Origin: Siphonodentalium dalli | Taxonomy: Eukaryota; Mollusca; Scaphopoda; Gadilida; Siphonodentaliidae | Direction of reading: 5' to 3' | Length of the DNA: 64,000 nt | Assembly (NCBI GenBank): GCA_032622095.1 | Contig: CP136068.1 | Coordinates: forward strand, 185,585,960-185,649,959 | Part shown: positions 43,450 through 57,300 of the stretch, piece by piece | How positions within the stretch are numbered: position 1 is the first letter of the stretch | Layout of the letters: every line of letters starts with the position of its first letter | Notes under the pieces: generated by a model | The model's database searches: none | What the model saw: only the letters and a program-made list of their open reading frames with translations | Told to the model about the DNA's origin: nothing | Program-made: the position numbers and the translations under genes

Positions 43450-46200
43450 ATGGTGAAGATGGTGATGTGTACTAATTGGGCACCTCGATTATACATTGTG
43501 TCGTCCCAGATGGTGAAGATGGCGATGTGCACTAATTGGGCACCTCGATTATACATTGTGTCGTCCCAGATGGTGATGTGTACTAATTGGGCACCTCGAT
43601 TATACATTGTGTCGTCTCAGATGGTGAAGATGGTGATGTGCACTAATTGGGCACCTCGATTATACATTGTGTCGTCCCAGATGGTGAAGATGGTGATGTG
43701 CACTAATTGGGCACCTCGATTATACATTGTGTCGTCTCAGATGGTGAAGATGGTGATGTGTACTAATTGGGCACCTCGATTATACATTGTGTCGTCTCAG
43801 ATGGTGAAGATGGTGATGTGCACTAATTGGGCACCTCGATTATACATTGTGTCGTCTCAGATGGTGAAGATGGTGATGTGCACTAATTGGGCACCTCGAT
43901 TATACATTGTGTCGTCCCAGATGGTGAAGATGGTGATGTGTACTAATTGGGCACCTCGATTATACATTGTGTCGTCCCAGATGGTGATGTGCACTAATTG
44001 GGCACCTCGATTATACATTGTGTCGTCCCAGATGGTGATGTGCACTAATTGGGCACCTCGATTATACATTGTGTCGTCCCAGATGGTGATGTGCACTAAT
44101 TGGGCACCTCGATTATACATTGTGTCGTCTCAGATGGTGAAGATGGTGATGTGCACTAATTGGGCACCTCGATTATACATTGTGTCGTCCCAGATGGTGA
44201 AGGTGGTGATGTGCACTAATTGGGCACCTCGATTATACATTGTGTCGTCTCAGATGGTGAAGATGGTGATGTGCACTAATTGGGCACCTCGATTATACAT
44301 TGTGTCGTCTCAGATGGTGAAGATGGTGATGTGCACTAATTGGGCACCTCGATTATACATTGTGTCGTCCCAGATGGTGAAGATGGTGATGTGTACTAAT
44401 TGGGCACCTCGATTATACATTGTGTCGTCCCAGATGGTGATGTGCACTAATTGGGCACCTCGATTATACATTGTGTCGTCCCAGATGGTGATGTGCACTA
44501 ATTGGGCACCTCGATTATACATTGTGTCGTCCCAGATGGTGATGTGCACTAATTGGGCACCTCGATTATACATTGTGTCGTCTCAGATGGTGAAGATGGT
44601 GATGTGCACTAATTGGGCACCTCGATTATACATTGTGTCGTCTCAGATGGTGAAGATGGTGATGTGCACTAATTGGGCACCTCGATTATACATTGTGTCG
44701 TCCCAGATGGTGAAGGTGGTGATGTGCACTAATTGGGCACCTCGATTATACATTGTGTCGTCCCAGATGGTGAAGATGGTGATGTGTACTAATTGGGCAC
44801 CTCGATTATACATTGTGTCGTCCCAGATGGTGAAGATGGTGATGTGCACTAATTGGGCACCTCGATTATACATTGTGTCGTCTCAGATGGTGAAGATGGT
44901 GATGTGCACTAATTGGGCACCTCGATTATACATTGTGTCGTCCCAGATGGTGAAGATGGTGATGTGCACTAATTGGGCACCTCGATTATACATTGTGTCG
45001 TCCCAGATGGTGATGTGCACTAATTGGGCACCTCGATTATACATTGTGTCGTCCCAGATGGTGAAGATGGTGATGTGTACTAATTGGGCACCTCGATTAT
45101 ACATTGTGTCGTCCCAGATGGTGAAGATGGTGATGTGCACTAATTGGGCACCTCGATTATACATTGTGTCGTCTCAGATGGTGAAGATGGTGATGTGTAC
45201 TAATTGGGCACCTCGATTATACATTGTGTCGCCCCAGATGGTGATGTGCACTAATTGGGCACCTCGATTATACATTGTGTCGCCCCAGATGGTGATGTGC
45301 ACTAATTGGGCACCTCGATTATACATTGTGTCGTCCCAGATGGTGAAGATGGTGATGTGTACTAATTGGGCACCTCGATTATACATTGTGTCGTCCCAGA
45401 TGGTGAAGATGGTGATGTGCACTAATTGGGCACCTCGATTATACATTGTGTCGTCTCAGATGGTGAAGATGGTGATGTGTACTAATTGGGCACCTCGATT
45501 ATACATTGTGTCGCCCCAGATGGTGATGTGCACTAATTGGGCACCTCGATTATACATTGTGTCGTCTCAGATGGTGAAGATGGTGATGTGTATTAATTGG
45601 GCACCTCGATTATACATTGTGTCGTCCCAGATGGTGAAGATGGTGATGTGCACTAATTGGGCACCTCGATTATACATTGTGTCGTCTCAGATGGTGAAGA
45701 TGGTGATGTGTATTAATTGGGCACCTCGATTATACATTATGTCGTCCCAGATGGTGATGTGCACTAATTGGGCACCTCGATTATACATTGTGTCGTCCCA
45801 GATGGTGAAGATGGTGATGTGCACTAATTGGGCACCTCGATTATACATTGTGTCGCCCCAGATGGTGATGTGCACTAATTGGGCACCTCGATTATACATT
45901 GTGTCGTCCCAGATGGTGAAGATGGTGATGTGTACTAATTGGGCACCTCGATTATACATTGTGTCGTCCCAGATGGTGAAGATGGTGATGTGTACTAATT
46001 GGGCACCTCGATTATACATTGTGTCGTCCCAGATGGTGAAGATGGTGATGTGTACTAATTGGGCACCTCGATTATACATTGTGTCGCCCCAGATGGTGAT
46101 GTGCACTAATTGGGCACCTCGATTATACATTGTGTCGTCCCAGATGGTGAAGATGGTGATGTGCACTAATTGGGCACCTCGATTATGCAGTGTGTCGTCT
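43450..46200 (+). repeat. 60/51-bp minisatellite, 48 units
   Basis: The unit is CAGATGGTGAAGATGGTGAT GTGCACTAATTGGGCACCTC GATTATACATTGTGTCGTCC; 34 units are 60 bp and 14 lack the 9-bp GAAGATGGT. Both lengths are multiples of three, so a 925-codon frame stays open on the plus strand and frames up to 172 codons on the minus strand. A ~453-bp block (five long, three short units) is duplicated. The source unit is in the element at 1021-1080, so this is probably not a protein gene. Confidence 0.92.
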
Positions 46201-46800
46201 GCCAATTTGGGGATATGGAGAAACTAAACTAAAAATAAATAGAATCTATGTGAATAAGTTTCTATAGAAATTTGATAATAAAGAAACATTCCCGATAAGA
46301 TGAGGCACAAGCAGATGAGGTCCCCAGTGGGTGAATTTAGTGATGCTATCCCGCATAGCGGGCTAGCATAACTAAATTCACCTCTGGGGACCTCATTCTG
46401 AAAATGACAGACAAGCTATAATCAGGCTTGGTCTGTTATAATATAGGGCCTCAAAAAATGGTGCCGGATATTTGAAGAATGAGGTCCCCATTCTGCTTGT
46501 GTCTCATCTTCTCGTGAATGTTTCTTTATTATCAAATTTCTATAAAAACTTATTCACAAAGATTCTATTTATTTTTAGTTCAGTTTCTCTATATTCCCAA
46601 ATTGGCAGACGACACATTGCATAGTCGAGTTTCCCAATGTGTGTACATCACAGTATTCACCATTTATGAACTTCAATCTGAATCTATGTCTTCCATAGCA
46701 GAAGAGGCCATGCACAATGAGGTCCCCAGAGGGTGAATTTGGTGATGCTAACCCGCTCTGCGGGATCACTAAATTCACCCTCTGTGGATCTCATTCTGTA
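46140..46800. mobile_element. Hairpin-bearing repeat element, copy 2, flanking the 60-bp array
   Basis: Segments 46195-46310 and 46495-46625 are inverted copies of each other (TTTCTATAGAAATTTGATAA, CCAATTTGGGGATATGGAGA). Hairpins of the GAGGTCCCCAGAGGGTGAAT type are at 46313-46402 and 46707-46798. This is the same family as 880-1300. Confidence 0.75.
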
Positions 46801-47209
46801 AATGACAGGCACACTAAACTCATGCTTATATATTATACCAGACACATTTTACAATATATTTTGTTATTTTGTTATCTGTCATTTGGTTATCACATAATTA
46901 GCCCCTAAACCCAGCCTCCTATTGTTTAATAAGACACACGTGCATTATCGTCACGCGCAGCTACTTAACAGCTTTGTGTAATGATGTCGCCGTCAATGCC
47001 GGAACTTTATTATGTTAATTAGAATATAATTATGATATTCGATTTGTGTTGGTTATTTAGTGTTGGCTGTGAGATAAACGTGGGTGATACTGATGGTTGA
47101 ACGGTTTTGTCAACATGAAAAGACACATTTGAAATGGAACTATATTTTTTTCTTGGAGGTGTCTTTACTTCCTCTTTGGTTGCGATAAGGAAATCAATAT
47201 TATTTTTGT
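46801..47209 (+). other. Flanking sequence without recognised feature
   Basis: AT-rich; nothing recognised. Confidence 0.5.
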
Positions 47210-47584
47210 TTAACCCTTTAGCCAACAGAAGGGCCCTGTGCCAATGCATTCTCTTATATATGCGATTCGACCATAGGTCGCCTCGCATATATAAGAGAAT
47301 GCATTGGCTTAACACATTACAAATTATAAAATTGTTAAAGAAGTGTTAATTTTTTTTTTTAGGCCAATGCATTCTCTTATATATGCGAGGCGACCTACGG
47401 TCGACTCGCATATATAAGAGAATGCATTAGCATAGGGTATAACTGTAACTATCACAATGTGGTCAAGGAGCCGGTTCCAATGATATCCATATTTGTATGG
47501 TTTTATTGAGACAGACCGAAGATATTTTAGGCTGTGGAAGCTTTATTTGGCCGGTTTTGGCCGGTTTGTTGGGTAAAGGGTTAA
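47210..47584. mobile_element. TTAA-flanked MITE, family CCCTTTACCCAAC, copy 4
   Basis: TTAACCCTTTAGCCAACAGA to GGGTAAAGGGTTAA with palindromes at about 47240-47308 and 47363-47431. Same orientation as 16004-16392. Confidence 0.85.
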
Positions 47585-48302
47585 TTCCAGCCGTTTCGAA
47601 ATCGTTTTTCCTTCCTTCCGCAATTATGATCGTAATAATTGAATTGGTATCCGTGTATAATCACTACTTACCGGACAGGGAAGCTGACGACCGACAAATT
47701 GAAATATATTGTGACTAAGATGAACGATTTTGAGAATCTATGAGGAATATGATAGATGGTGTGTTTTTCCCAAAATCGGACTCATGAACCTTGTCACTGG
47801 TATAGTTTATGTTGGTATATCTGGTATTTTTCACAGGGGCCTGTGACTTCGAAGACATTGAAGGCCTTTAACGGATTGACCGGCTAATCAACTCGGTCGT
47901 ATTTACCTGTGTGTTTATAGTTCGCGAACATATACAATATTATAAAAAAACTGATTTCTTTTTCAATGAATGGACTGATTATTTATGCATAGAGATCAAA
48001 CAAGGTACGACCGCAACGCAATTTAAATAAATCATTGGAATGTTGTTTGACGGCGATACAAGAGCAATGACCCACCGAAACACTGACCCAAATAAATATT
48101 TCATACAGTAATGATCGGTCCGCCAAATCTAGCCCACACGCATGTACATGTAAGATAAGATGGTGTCATCCACTCCCCGTCAATCCTGAATGCCAGTTAA
48201 CACAAATAATACTATTGAATAGCATTTGTAAAGCCCATGAGGCCCAACGCTCTCAAATTGTTACAATTATTACCCTAATGAGCCTAAACACTCAATGACA
48301 TC
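47585..48302 (+). other. Unique flank before the satellite
   Basis: No gene, RNA or repeat is recognised. Confidence 0.5.
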
Positions 48303-51300
48303 TACTGCTCCCGGGGGACAGGATGAGGTACAGTCAAGATTATACCACGATACCATGTGGCTAGCATACTGACAACTCAGGACCACGTACCGCTCCCTGA
48401 TAGACAAGGGAGTTACACCACGAGATTATACCAAGATACCATGTGGCTAGCATACTGACAACGCAGGACCATGTACCGCTCTCTGGTGGACAAGGGAGTT
48501 ACACCACGAGATTATACCAAGATACCACGTGGCTAGCATACTGACAACGCAGTGACCATCTACCGCTCCCTGATGGACAAGGGAGTTACACCACGAGATT
48601 ATACCAAGATACCATGTGGCTTGCATACTGACAACTCAGTGACCATCTACCGCTCCCCGTGGGACAAGGGAGTTACACCACGAGATTATACCAAGATACC
48701 ATGTGGCTAGCATACTGCCAACGCAGTGACCATCTACCGCTCCCTGATGGACAAGGGAGTTACACCACGAGATTATACCAAGATACCATGTGGCTAGCAT
48801 ACTGACATCTCAGTGACCATCTACCGCTCCCTGATGGACAAGGGAGTTACACCACGAGATTATACCAAGATACCATGTGGCTAGCATACTGACAACGCAG
48901 TGACCATTTACCGCTCCCTGATGGACAAGGGAGTTACACCACGAGATTATACCAAGATACCATGTGGCTAGCATACTGACAACGCAGTGACCATCTACCG
49001 CTCCCTGATGGACAAGGGAGTTACACAACGAGATTATACCAAGATACCATGTGGCTAGCATACTGACAACGCAGTGACCATATACCGCTCCCTGATGGAC
49101 AGGGAGAGGTTACACCACGAGATTATACCAAGATATCATGTGGCTAGCATACTGACAACGCAGGACCATGTACCGCTCCCTGATGGACAAGGGAGTTACA
49201 CCACGAGATTATACCAAGATACAATGTGGCTAGCATACTGACAAATCAGTGACCATCTTCCGCTCCCTGATGGACAAGGGCGTTACACCACGAGATTATA
49301 CCAAGATACCATGTGGCTAGCATACTGACAACGCAGTGACCATCTACCGCTCCCTGATGGACAAGGGGGTTACACCACGAGATTATACCAAGATACCATG
49401 TGGCTAGCATACAGACAACTCAGTGACCATTTACCGATCCCTGATGGACAAGGGAGTTACACCACGAGATTATACCAAGATACCATGTGGCTAGCATACT
49501 GACAACTCAGGAACATGTACCGCTCCCCGTGGACAAGGGAGTTACACCACGAGATTATACCAAGATACCATGTGGCTAGCATACTGACAACGCAGTGACC
49601 ATCTACCGCTCCCTGATGGACAAGGGAGTTACACCACGAGATTATACCAAGATACCATGTGGCTTGCATACTGACAACTCAGGACCATGTACCGCTCCCT
49701 GATGGACAAGGGAGTTACACCACGAGATTATACCAAGATACCATGTGGCTAGCATACTGACAACGCAGTGACCATCTACCGCTCTCTGATGGACAAGGGA
49801 GTTACACCACGAGATTATACCAAGATACCATGTGGCTTGCATACTGACAACGCAGTGACCATCTACCGCTCCCTGATGGACAAGGGAGTTACACCACGAG
49901 ATTATACCAAGATACCATGTGGCTAGCATACTGACAAGTCAGTGACCATCTACCGCTCCCTGATGGACAAGGGAGTTACACCACGAGATTATACCAAGAT
50001 ACCATGTGGCTAGCATACTGACAACTCAGGAACATTTACCGCTCCCTGATGGACAAGGGAGTTACACCACGAGATTATACCAAGATACCATGTGGCTAGC
50101 ATACTGGCAACTCAGTGACCATCTACCGCTCCCTGGTGGACAAGGGAGTTACACCACGAGATTATACCAAGATACCATGTGGCTAGCATACTGACAACGC
50201 AGTGACCATCTACCGCTCCTCGTGGACAGGGGAGTTACACCACGAGATTATACCAAGATACCATGTGGCTAGCATACGGACAACTCAGTGACCATTTACC
50301 GCTCCCTGATGTACAAGGGAGTTACACCACGAGATTATACCAAGATACCATGTGGCTAGCATACTGACAAGGCAGTGACCATCTACCGCTGCCCGTGGAC
50401 AGGGAGAGGTTACACCACGAGATTATACCAAGATACCATGTGGCTCGCATGCTGACAACTCAGGACCATGTACCGCTCCCTGATGGACAAGGGAGTTACA
50501 CCACGAGATTATACCAAGATACCATGTGGCTAGCATACTGACAACGCAGTGACCATCTACCGCTCCCCGTGGACAGGGAGAGGTTACACCACGAGATTAT
50601 ACCAAGATACCATGTGGCTAGCATACGGACAACTCAGTGACCATTTACCGCTCCCTGATGGACAAGGGAGTTACACCACGAGATTATACCAAGATACCAT
50701 GTGGCTAGCATACAGACAAGGCAGTGACCCTCTACCGCTGCCCGTGGACAGGGAGAGGTTACACCACGAGATTATACCAAAATACCATGTGGCTAGCATG
50801 CTGACAACTCAGTGACCATCTACCGCTCCCCGTGGACAGGGAGAGGTTACACCACGAGATTATACCAAGATACCATGTGGCTAGCATACTGACAACGCAG
50901 TGACCATCTACCGCTCCCTGATGGACAAGGGAGTTACACCACGAGATTATACCAAGATACCATGTGGCTAGCATACTGACAACTCAGTGACCATCTACCG
51001 CTCCCTGATGGACAAGGGAGTTACACCACGAGATTATACCAAGATACCATGTGGCTGGCATACTGACAACTCAGTGACCATCTACCGCTCCCTGCTGGAC
51101 AAGGGAATTACACCACGAGATTATACCAAGATACCATGTGGCTGGCATACTGACAACTCAGTGACCATCTACCGCTCCCTGATGGAGAAGGGAGTTACAC
51201 CACGAGATTATACCAAGATACCATGTGGCTAGCATACTGACAACTCAGGACCATGTACCGCTCCCTGATAGACAAGGGAGTTACACCACGAGATTATACC

Positions 51301-54300
51301 AAGATACCATGTGGCTGGCATACTGACAACTCAGTGACAATCTACCGCTCCCTGATGGACAAGGGAGTTACACCACGAGATTATACCAAGTTACCATGTG
51401 GCTAGCATACTGACAACGCAGTGACCATCTACCGCTGCCCGTGGACAAGGGAGTTACACCACGAGATTATACCAAGATACCATGTGGCTAGCATACTGAC
51501 AACGCAGTGACCATCTACCGCTCCTCGTGGACAGGGGAGTTACACCACGAGATTATACCAAGATACCATGTGGCTAGCATACGGACAACTCAGTGACCAT
51601 TTACCGCTCCCTGATGGACAAGGGAGTTACACCACGAGATTATACCAAGATACCATGTGGCTAGCATACTGACAAGACAGTGACCATCTACCGCTGCCCG
51701 TGGACAGGGAGAGGTTACACCACGAGATTATACCAAGATACCATGTGGCTCGCATGCTGACAACTCAGGACCATGTACCGCTCCCTGATGGACAAGGGAG
51801 TTACACCACGAGATTATACCAAGATACCATGTGGCTAGCATACTGACAACGCAGTGACCATCTACCGCTCCCCGTGGACAGGGAGAGGTTACACCACGAG
51901 ATTATACCAAGATACCATGTGGCTAGCATACGGACAACTCAGTGACCATTTACCGCTCCCTGATGGACAAGGGAGTTACACCACGAGATTATACCAAGAT
52001 ACCACGTGGCTAGCATACAGACAAGGCAGTGGCCCTCTACCGCTGCCCGTGGACAGGGAGAGGTTACACCACGAGATTATACCAAAATACCATGTGGCTA
52101 GCATGCTGACAACTCAGTGACCATCTACCGCTCCCCGTGGACAGGGAGAGGTTACACCACGAGATTATACCAAGATACCATGTGGCTAGCATACTGACAA
52201 CGCAGTGACCATCTACCGCTCCCTGATGGACAAGGGAGTTACACCACGAGATTATACCAAGATACCATGTGGCTAGCATACTGACAACTCAGTGACCATC
52301 TACCGCTCCCTGATGGACAAGGGAGTTACACCACGAGATTATACCAAGATACCATGTGGCTGGCATACTGACAACTCACTGACCATCTACCGCTCCCTGC
52401 TGGACAAGGGAATTACACCACGAGATTATACCAAGATACCATGTGGCTGGCATACTGACAACTCAGTGACCATCTACCGCTCCCTGGTGGACAAGGGAGT
52501 TACACCACGAGATTATACCAAGATACCATGTGGCTAGCATACTGACAACTCAGGACCATGTACCGCTCCCTGATGGACAAGGGAGTTACACCACGAGATT
52601 ATACCAAGATACCATGTGGCTGGCATACTGACAACTCAGTGACCATCTACCGCTCCCTGATGGACAAGGGAGTTACACCACGAGATTATACCAAGTTACC
52701 ATGTGGCTAGCATACTGACAACGCAGTGACCATCTACCGCTGCCCGTGGACAAGGGAGTTACACCACGAGATTATACCAAGATACCATGTGGCTAGCATA
52801 CTGACAACGCAGTGACCATGTACCGCTCCCTGATGGACAAGGGAGTTACACCACGAGATTATACCAAGATACCATGTGGCTAGCATACTGACAACTCAGT
52901 GACCATCTACCGCTCCCTGATGGACAAGGGAGTTACACCACGAGATTATACCAAGATACCATGTGGCTAGCATACTGACAACGCAGGACCATGTACCGCT
53001 CCCTGATGGACAAGGGAGTTACACCACGAGATTATACCAAGATACGATGTGGCTAGCATTCTGACAACTCAGTGACCATCTACCGCTCCCCGTGGACAGG
53101 GGAGTTACACCACGAGATTATACCAAGATACCATGTGGCTAGCATACGGACAACTCAGTGACCATTTACCGCTCCCTGATGGACAAGGGAGTTACACCAC
53201 GAGATTATACCAAGATACCATGTGGCTAGCATACTGACAAGGCAGTGACCATCTACCGCTGCCCGTGGACAGGGAGAGGTTACACCACGAGATTATACCA
53301 AGATACCATGTGGCTAGCATGCTGACAACTCAGGACCATGTACCGCTCCCTGGTGGACAAGGGAGTTACACCACGAGATTATACCAAGATACCATGTGGC
53401 TAGCATACTGACAACGCAGTGACCATCTACCGCTCCCCGTGGACAGGGAGAGGTTACACCACGAGATTATACCAAGATACCATGTGGCTAGCATACGGAC
53501 AACTCAGTGACCATTTACCGCTCCCTGATGGACAAGGGAGTTACACCACGAGATTATACCAAGATACCATGTGGATAGCATACAGACAAGGCAGTGACCA
53601 TCTACCGCTGCCCGTGGACAGGGAGAGGTTATACCACGAGATTATACCAAAATACCATGTGGCTAGCATGCTGACAACTCAGTGACCATCTACCGCTCCC
53701 CGTGGACAGGGAGAGGTTACACCACGAGATTATACCAAGATACCATGTGGCTAGCATACTGACAACGCAGTGACCATCTACCGCTCCCTGATGGACAAGG
53801 GAGTTACACCACGAGATTATACCAAGATACCATGTGGCTAGCATACTGACAACTCAGTGACCATCTACCGCTCCCTGATGGACAAGGGAGTTACACCACG
53901 AGATTATACCAAGATACCATGTGGCTGGCATACTGACAACTCAGTGACCATCTACCGCTCCCTGCTGGACAAGGGAATTACACCACGAGATTATGACAAG
54001 ATACCATGTGGCTGGCATACTGACAACTCAGTGACCATCTACCGCTCCCTGATGGACAAGGGAGTTACACCACGAGATTATACCAAGATACCGTGTGGCT
54101 AGCATACTGACAACTCAGGACCATGTACCGCTCCCTGATGGACAAGGGAGTTACACCACGAGATTATACCAAGATACCATGTGGCTGGCATACTGACAAC
54201 GCAGTGACCATGTACCGCTCCCTGATGGACAAGGGGGTTACACCACGAGATTATACCAAGATACCATGTGGCTAGCATACTGACAACTCAGTGACCATCT

Positions 54301-57300
54301 ACCGCTCCCTGATGGACAAGGGAGTTACACCACGAGATTATACCAAGATACCATGTGGCTAGCATACTGACAACGCAGGACCATGTACCGCTCCCTGATG
54401 GACAAGGGAGTTACACCACGAGATTATACCAAGATACGATGTGGCTAGCATTCTGACAACTCAGTGACCATCTACCGCTCCCCGTGGACAGGGGAGTTAC
54501 ACCACGAGATTATACCAAGATACCATGTGGCTAGCATACGGACAACTCAGTGACCATTTACCGCTCCCTGATTGACAAGGGAGTTACACCACGAGATTAT
54601 ACCAAGATACCATGTGGCTAGCATACTGACAAGGCAGTGACCATCTACCGCTGCCCGTGGACAGGGAGAGGTTACACCACGAGATTATACCAAGATACCA
54701 TGTGGCTAGCATGCTGACAACTCAGGACCATGTACCGCTCCCTGATGGACAAGGGAGTTACACCACGAGATTATACCAAGATACCATGTGGCTAGCATAC
54801 TGACAACGCAGTGACCATCTACCGCTCCCCGTGGACAGGGAGAGGTTACACCACGAGATTATACCAAGATACCATGTGGCTAGTATACGGACAATTCAGT
54901 GACCATTTACCGCTCCCTGATGGACAAGGGAGTTACACCACGAGATTATACCAAGATACCATGTGGCTAGCATACAGACAAGGCAGTGACCATCTACCGC
55001 TGCCCGTGGACAGGGAGAGGTTATACCACGAGATTATACCAAAATACCATGTGGCTAGCATGCTGACAACTCAGTGACCATCTACCGCTCCCCGTGGACT
55101 GGGAGAGGTTACACCACGAGATTATACCAAGATACCATGTGGCTAGCATACTGACAACGCAGTGACCATCTACCGATCCCTGATGGACAAGGGAGTTACA
55201 CCACGAGATTATACCAAGATACCATGTGGCTAGCATACTGACAACTCAGTGACCATCTACCGCTCCCTGATGGACAAGGGAGTTACACCACGAGATTATA
55301 CCAAGATACCATGTGGCTGGCATACTGACAACTCAGTGACCATCTACCGCTCCCTGCTGGACAAGGAAATTACACCACGAGATTATACCAAGATACCATG
55401 TGGCTGGCATACTGACAACTCAGTGACCATCTACCGCTCCCTGATGGACAAGGGAGTTACACCACGAGATTATACCAAGATACCATGTGGCTAGCATACT
55501 GACAACTCAGGACCATGTACCGCTCCCTGATGGACAAGGGAGTTACACCACGAGATTATACCAAGATACCATGTGGCTGGCATACTGACAACTCAGTGAC
55601 CATCTACCGCTCCCTGATGGACAAGGGAGTTACACCACGAGATTATACCAAGTTACCATGTGGCTAGCATACTGACAACGCAGTGACCATCTACCGCTGC
55701 CCGTGGACAAGGGAGTTACACCACGAGATTATACCAAGATACCATGTGGCTAGCACACTGACAACGCAGTGACCATGTACCGCTCCCTGATGGACAAGGG
55801 AGTTACACCACGAGATTATACCAAGATACCATGTGGCTAGCATACTGACAACTCAGTGACCATCTACCGCTCCCTGATGGACAAGGGAGTTACACCACAA
55901 GATTATACCAAGATACCATGTGGCTAGCATACTGACAACGCAGGACCATGTACCGCTCCCTGATGGACAAGGGAGTTACACCACGAGATTATACCAAGAT
56001 ACCATGTGGCTAGCATACTGACAACGCAGGACCATGTACCGCTCCCTGATGGACAAGGGAGTTACACCACGAGATTATACCAAGATACGATGTGGCTAGC
56101 ATTCTGACAACTCAGTGACCATCTACTGCTCCCCGTGGACAGGGGAGTTACACCACGAGATTATACCAAGATACCATGTGGCTAGCATACTGACAACTCA
56201 GTGACCATGTACCGCTCCCTGGTGGACAAGGGAGTTACACCACGAGATTATACAAAGATACCATGTGGCTAGCATACTGACAACTCAGTGAACATATACC
56301 GCTCCCTGATGGACAAGGGGGTTACACCACGAGATTATACCAAGATACCATGTGGCTAGCATACTGACAACTCAGTGACCATCTACGCTCCCTGATGGAC
56401 AAGGGAGTTACACCACGAGATTATACCAAGATACCATGTGGCTAGCATACTGACAACTCAGTGACCATCTACCGCTCCCTGATGGACAAGGGAGTTACAC
56501 CACGAGATTATACCAAGATACGATGTGGCTAGCATACTGACAACTCAGTGACCATCTACCGCTCCCCGTGGACAGGGGAGTTACACCACGAGATTATACC
56601 AAGATACCATGTGGCTAGCATACTGCCAACTCAGTGACCATGTACCGCTCCCTGATGTACAAGGGAGTTACACCACGAGATTATACCAAGATACCATGTG
56701 GCTAGCATACTGACAACGCAGTGACCATTTACCGCTCCCTGGTGGACAAGGGAGTTACACCACGAGATTATACAAAGATACCATGTGGCTAGCATACTGA
56801 CAACTCAGGACCATATACCGCTCCCTGATGGACAAGGGAGTTACACCACGAGATTATACCAAGATACCATGTGGCTAGCATACTGACAACGCACTGACCA
56901 TCTACCGCTCCCTGATGGACAAGGGAGTTACACCACGAGATTATACCAAGATACCAGGTGGCTAGCACACTGACAACTGAGGACCATATACCGCTCCCTG
57001 ATGGACAAGGGAGTTACACCACGAGATTATACTAAGATACCATGTGGCTAGCACACTGACAAGTCAGGACCATGTACCGCTCCCTGATGGACAAGGGAGT
57101 TACACCACGAGATTATACCAAGATACCATGTGGCTAGCATACTGACAACGCAGTGACCATCTACCGCTCCCTGATGGACAAGGGAGTTACACCACGAGAT
57201 TATACCAAGATACCATGTGGCTAGCATACTGACAACGCAGTGACCATCTACCGCTCCCTGATGGACAAGGGAGTTACACCACGAGATTATACCAAGATAC

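Noticed and set aside
43450-46227. A 925-residue repetitive protein gene
   Set aside because: The frame is open only because unit lengths are multiples of three; the unit comes from a dispersed element and opposite-strand frames are equally open.
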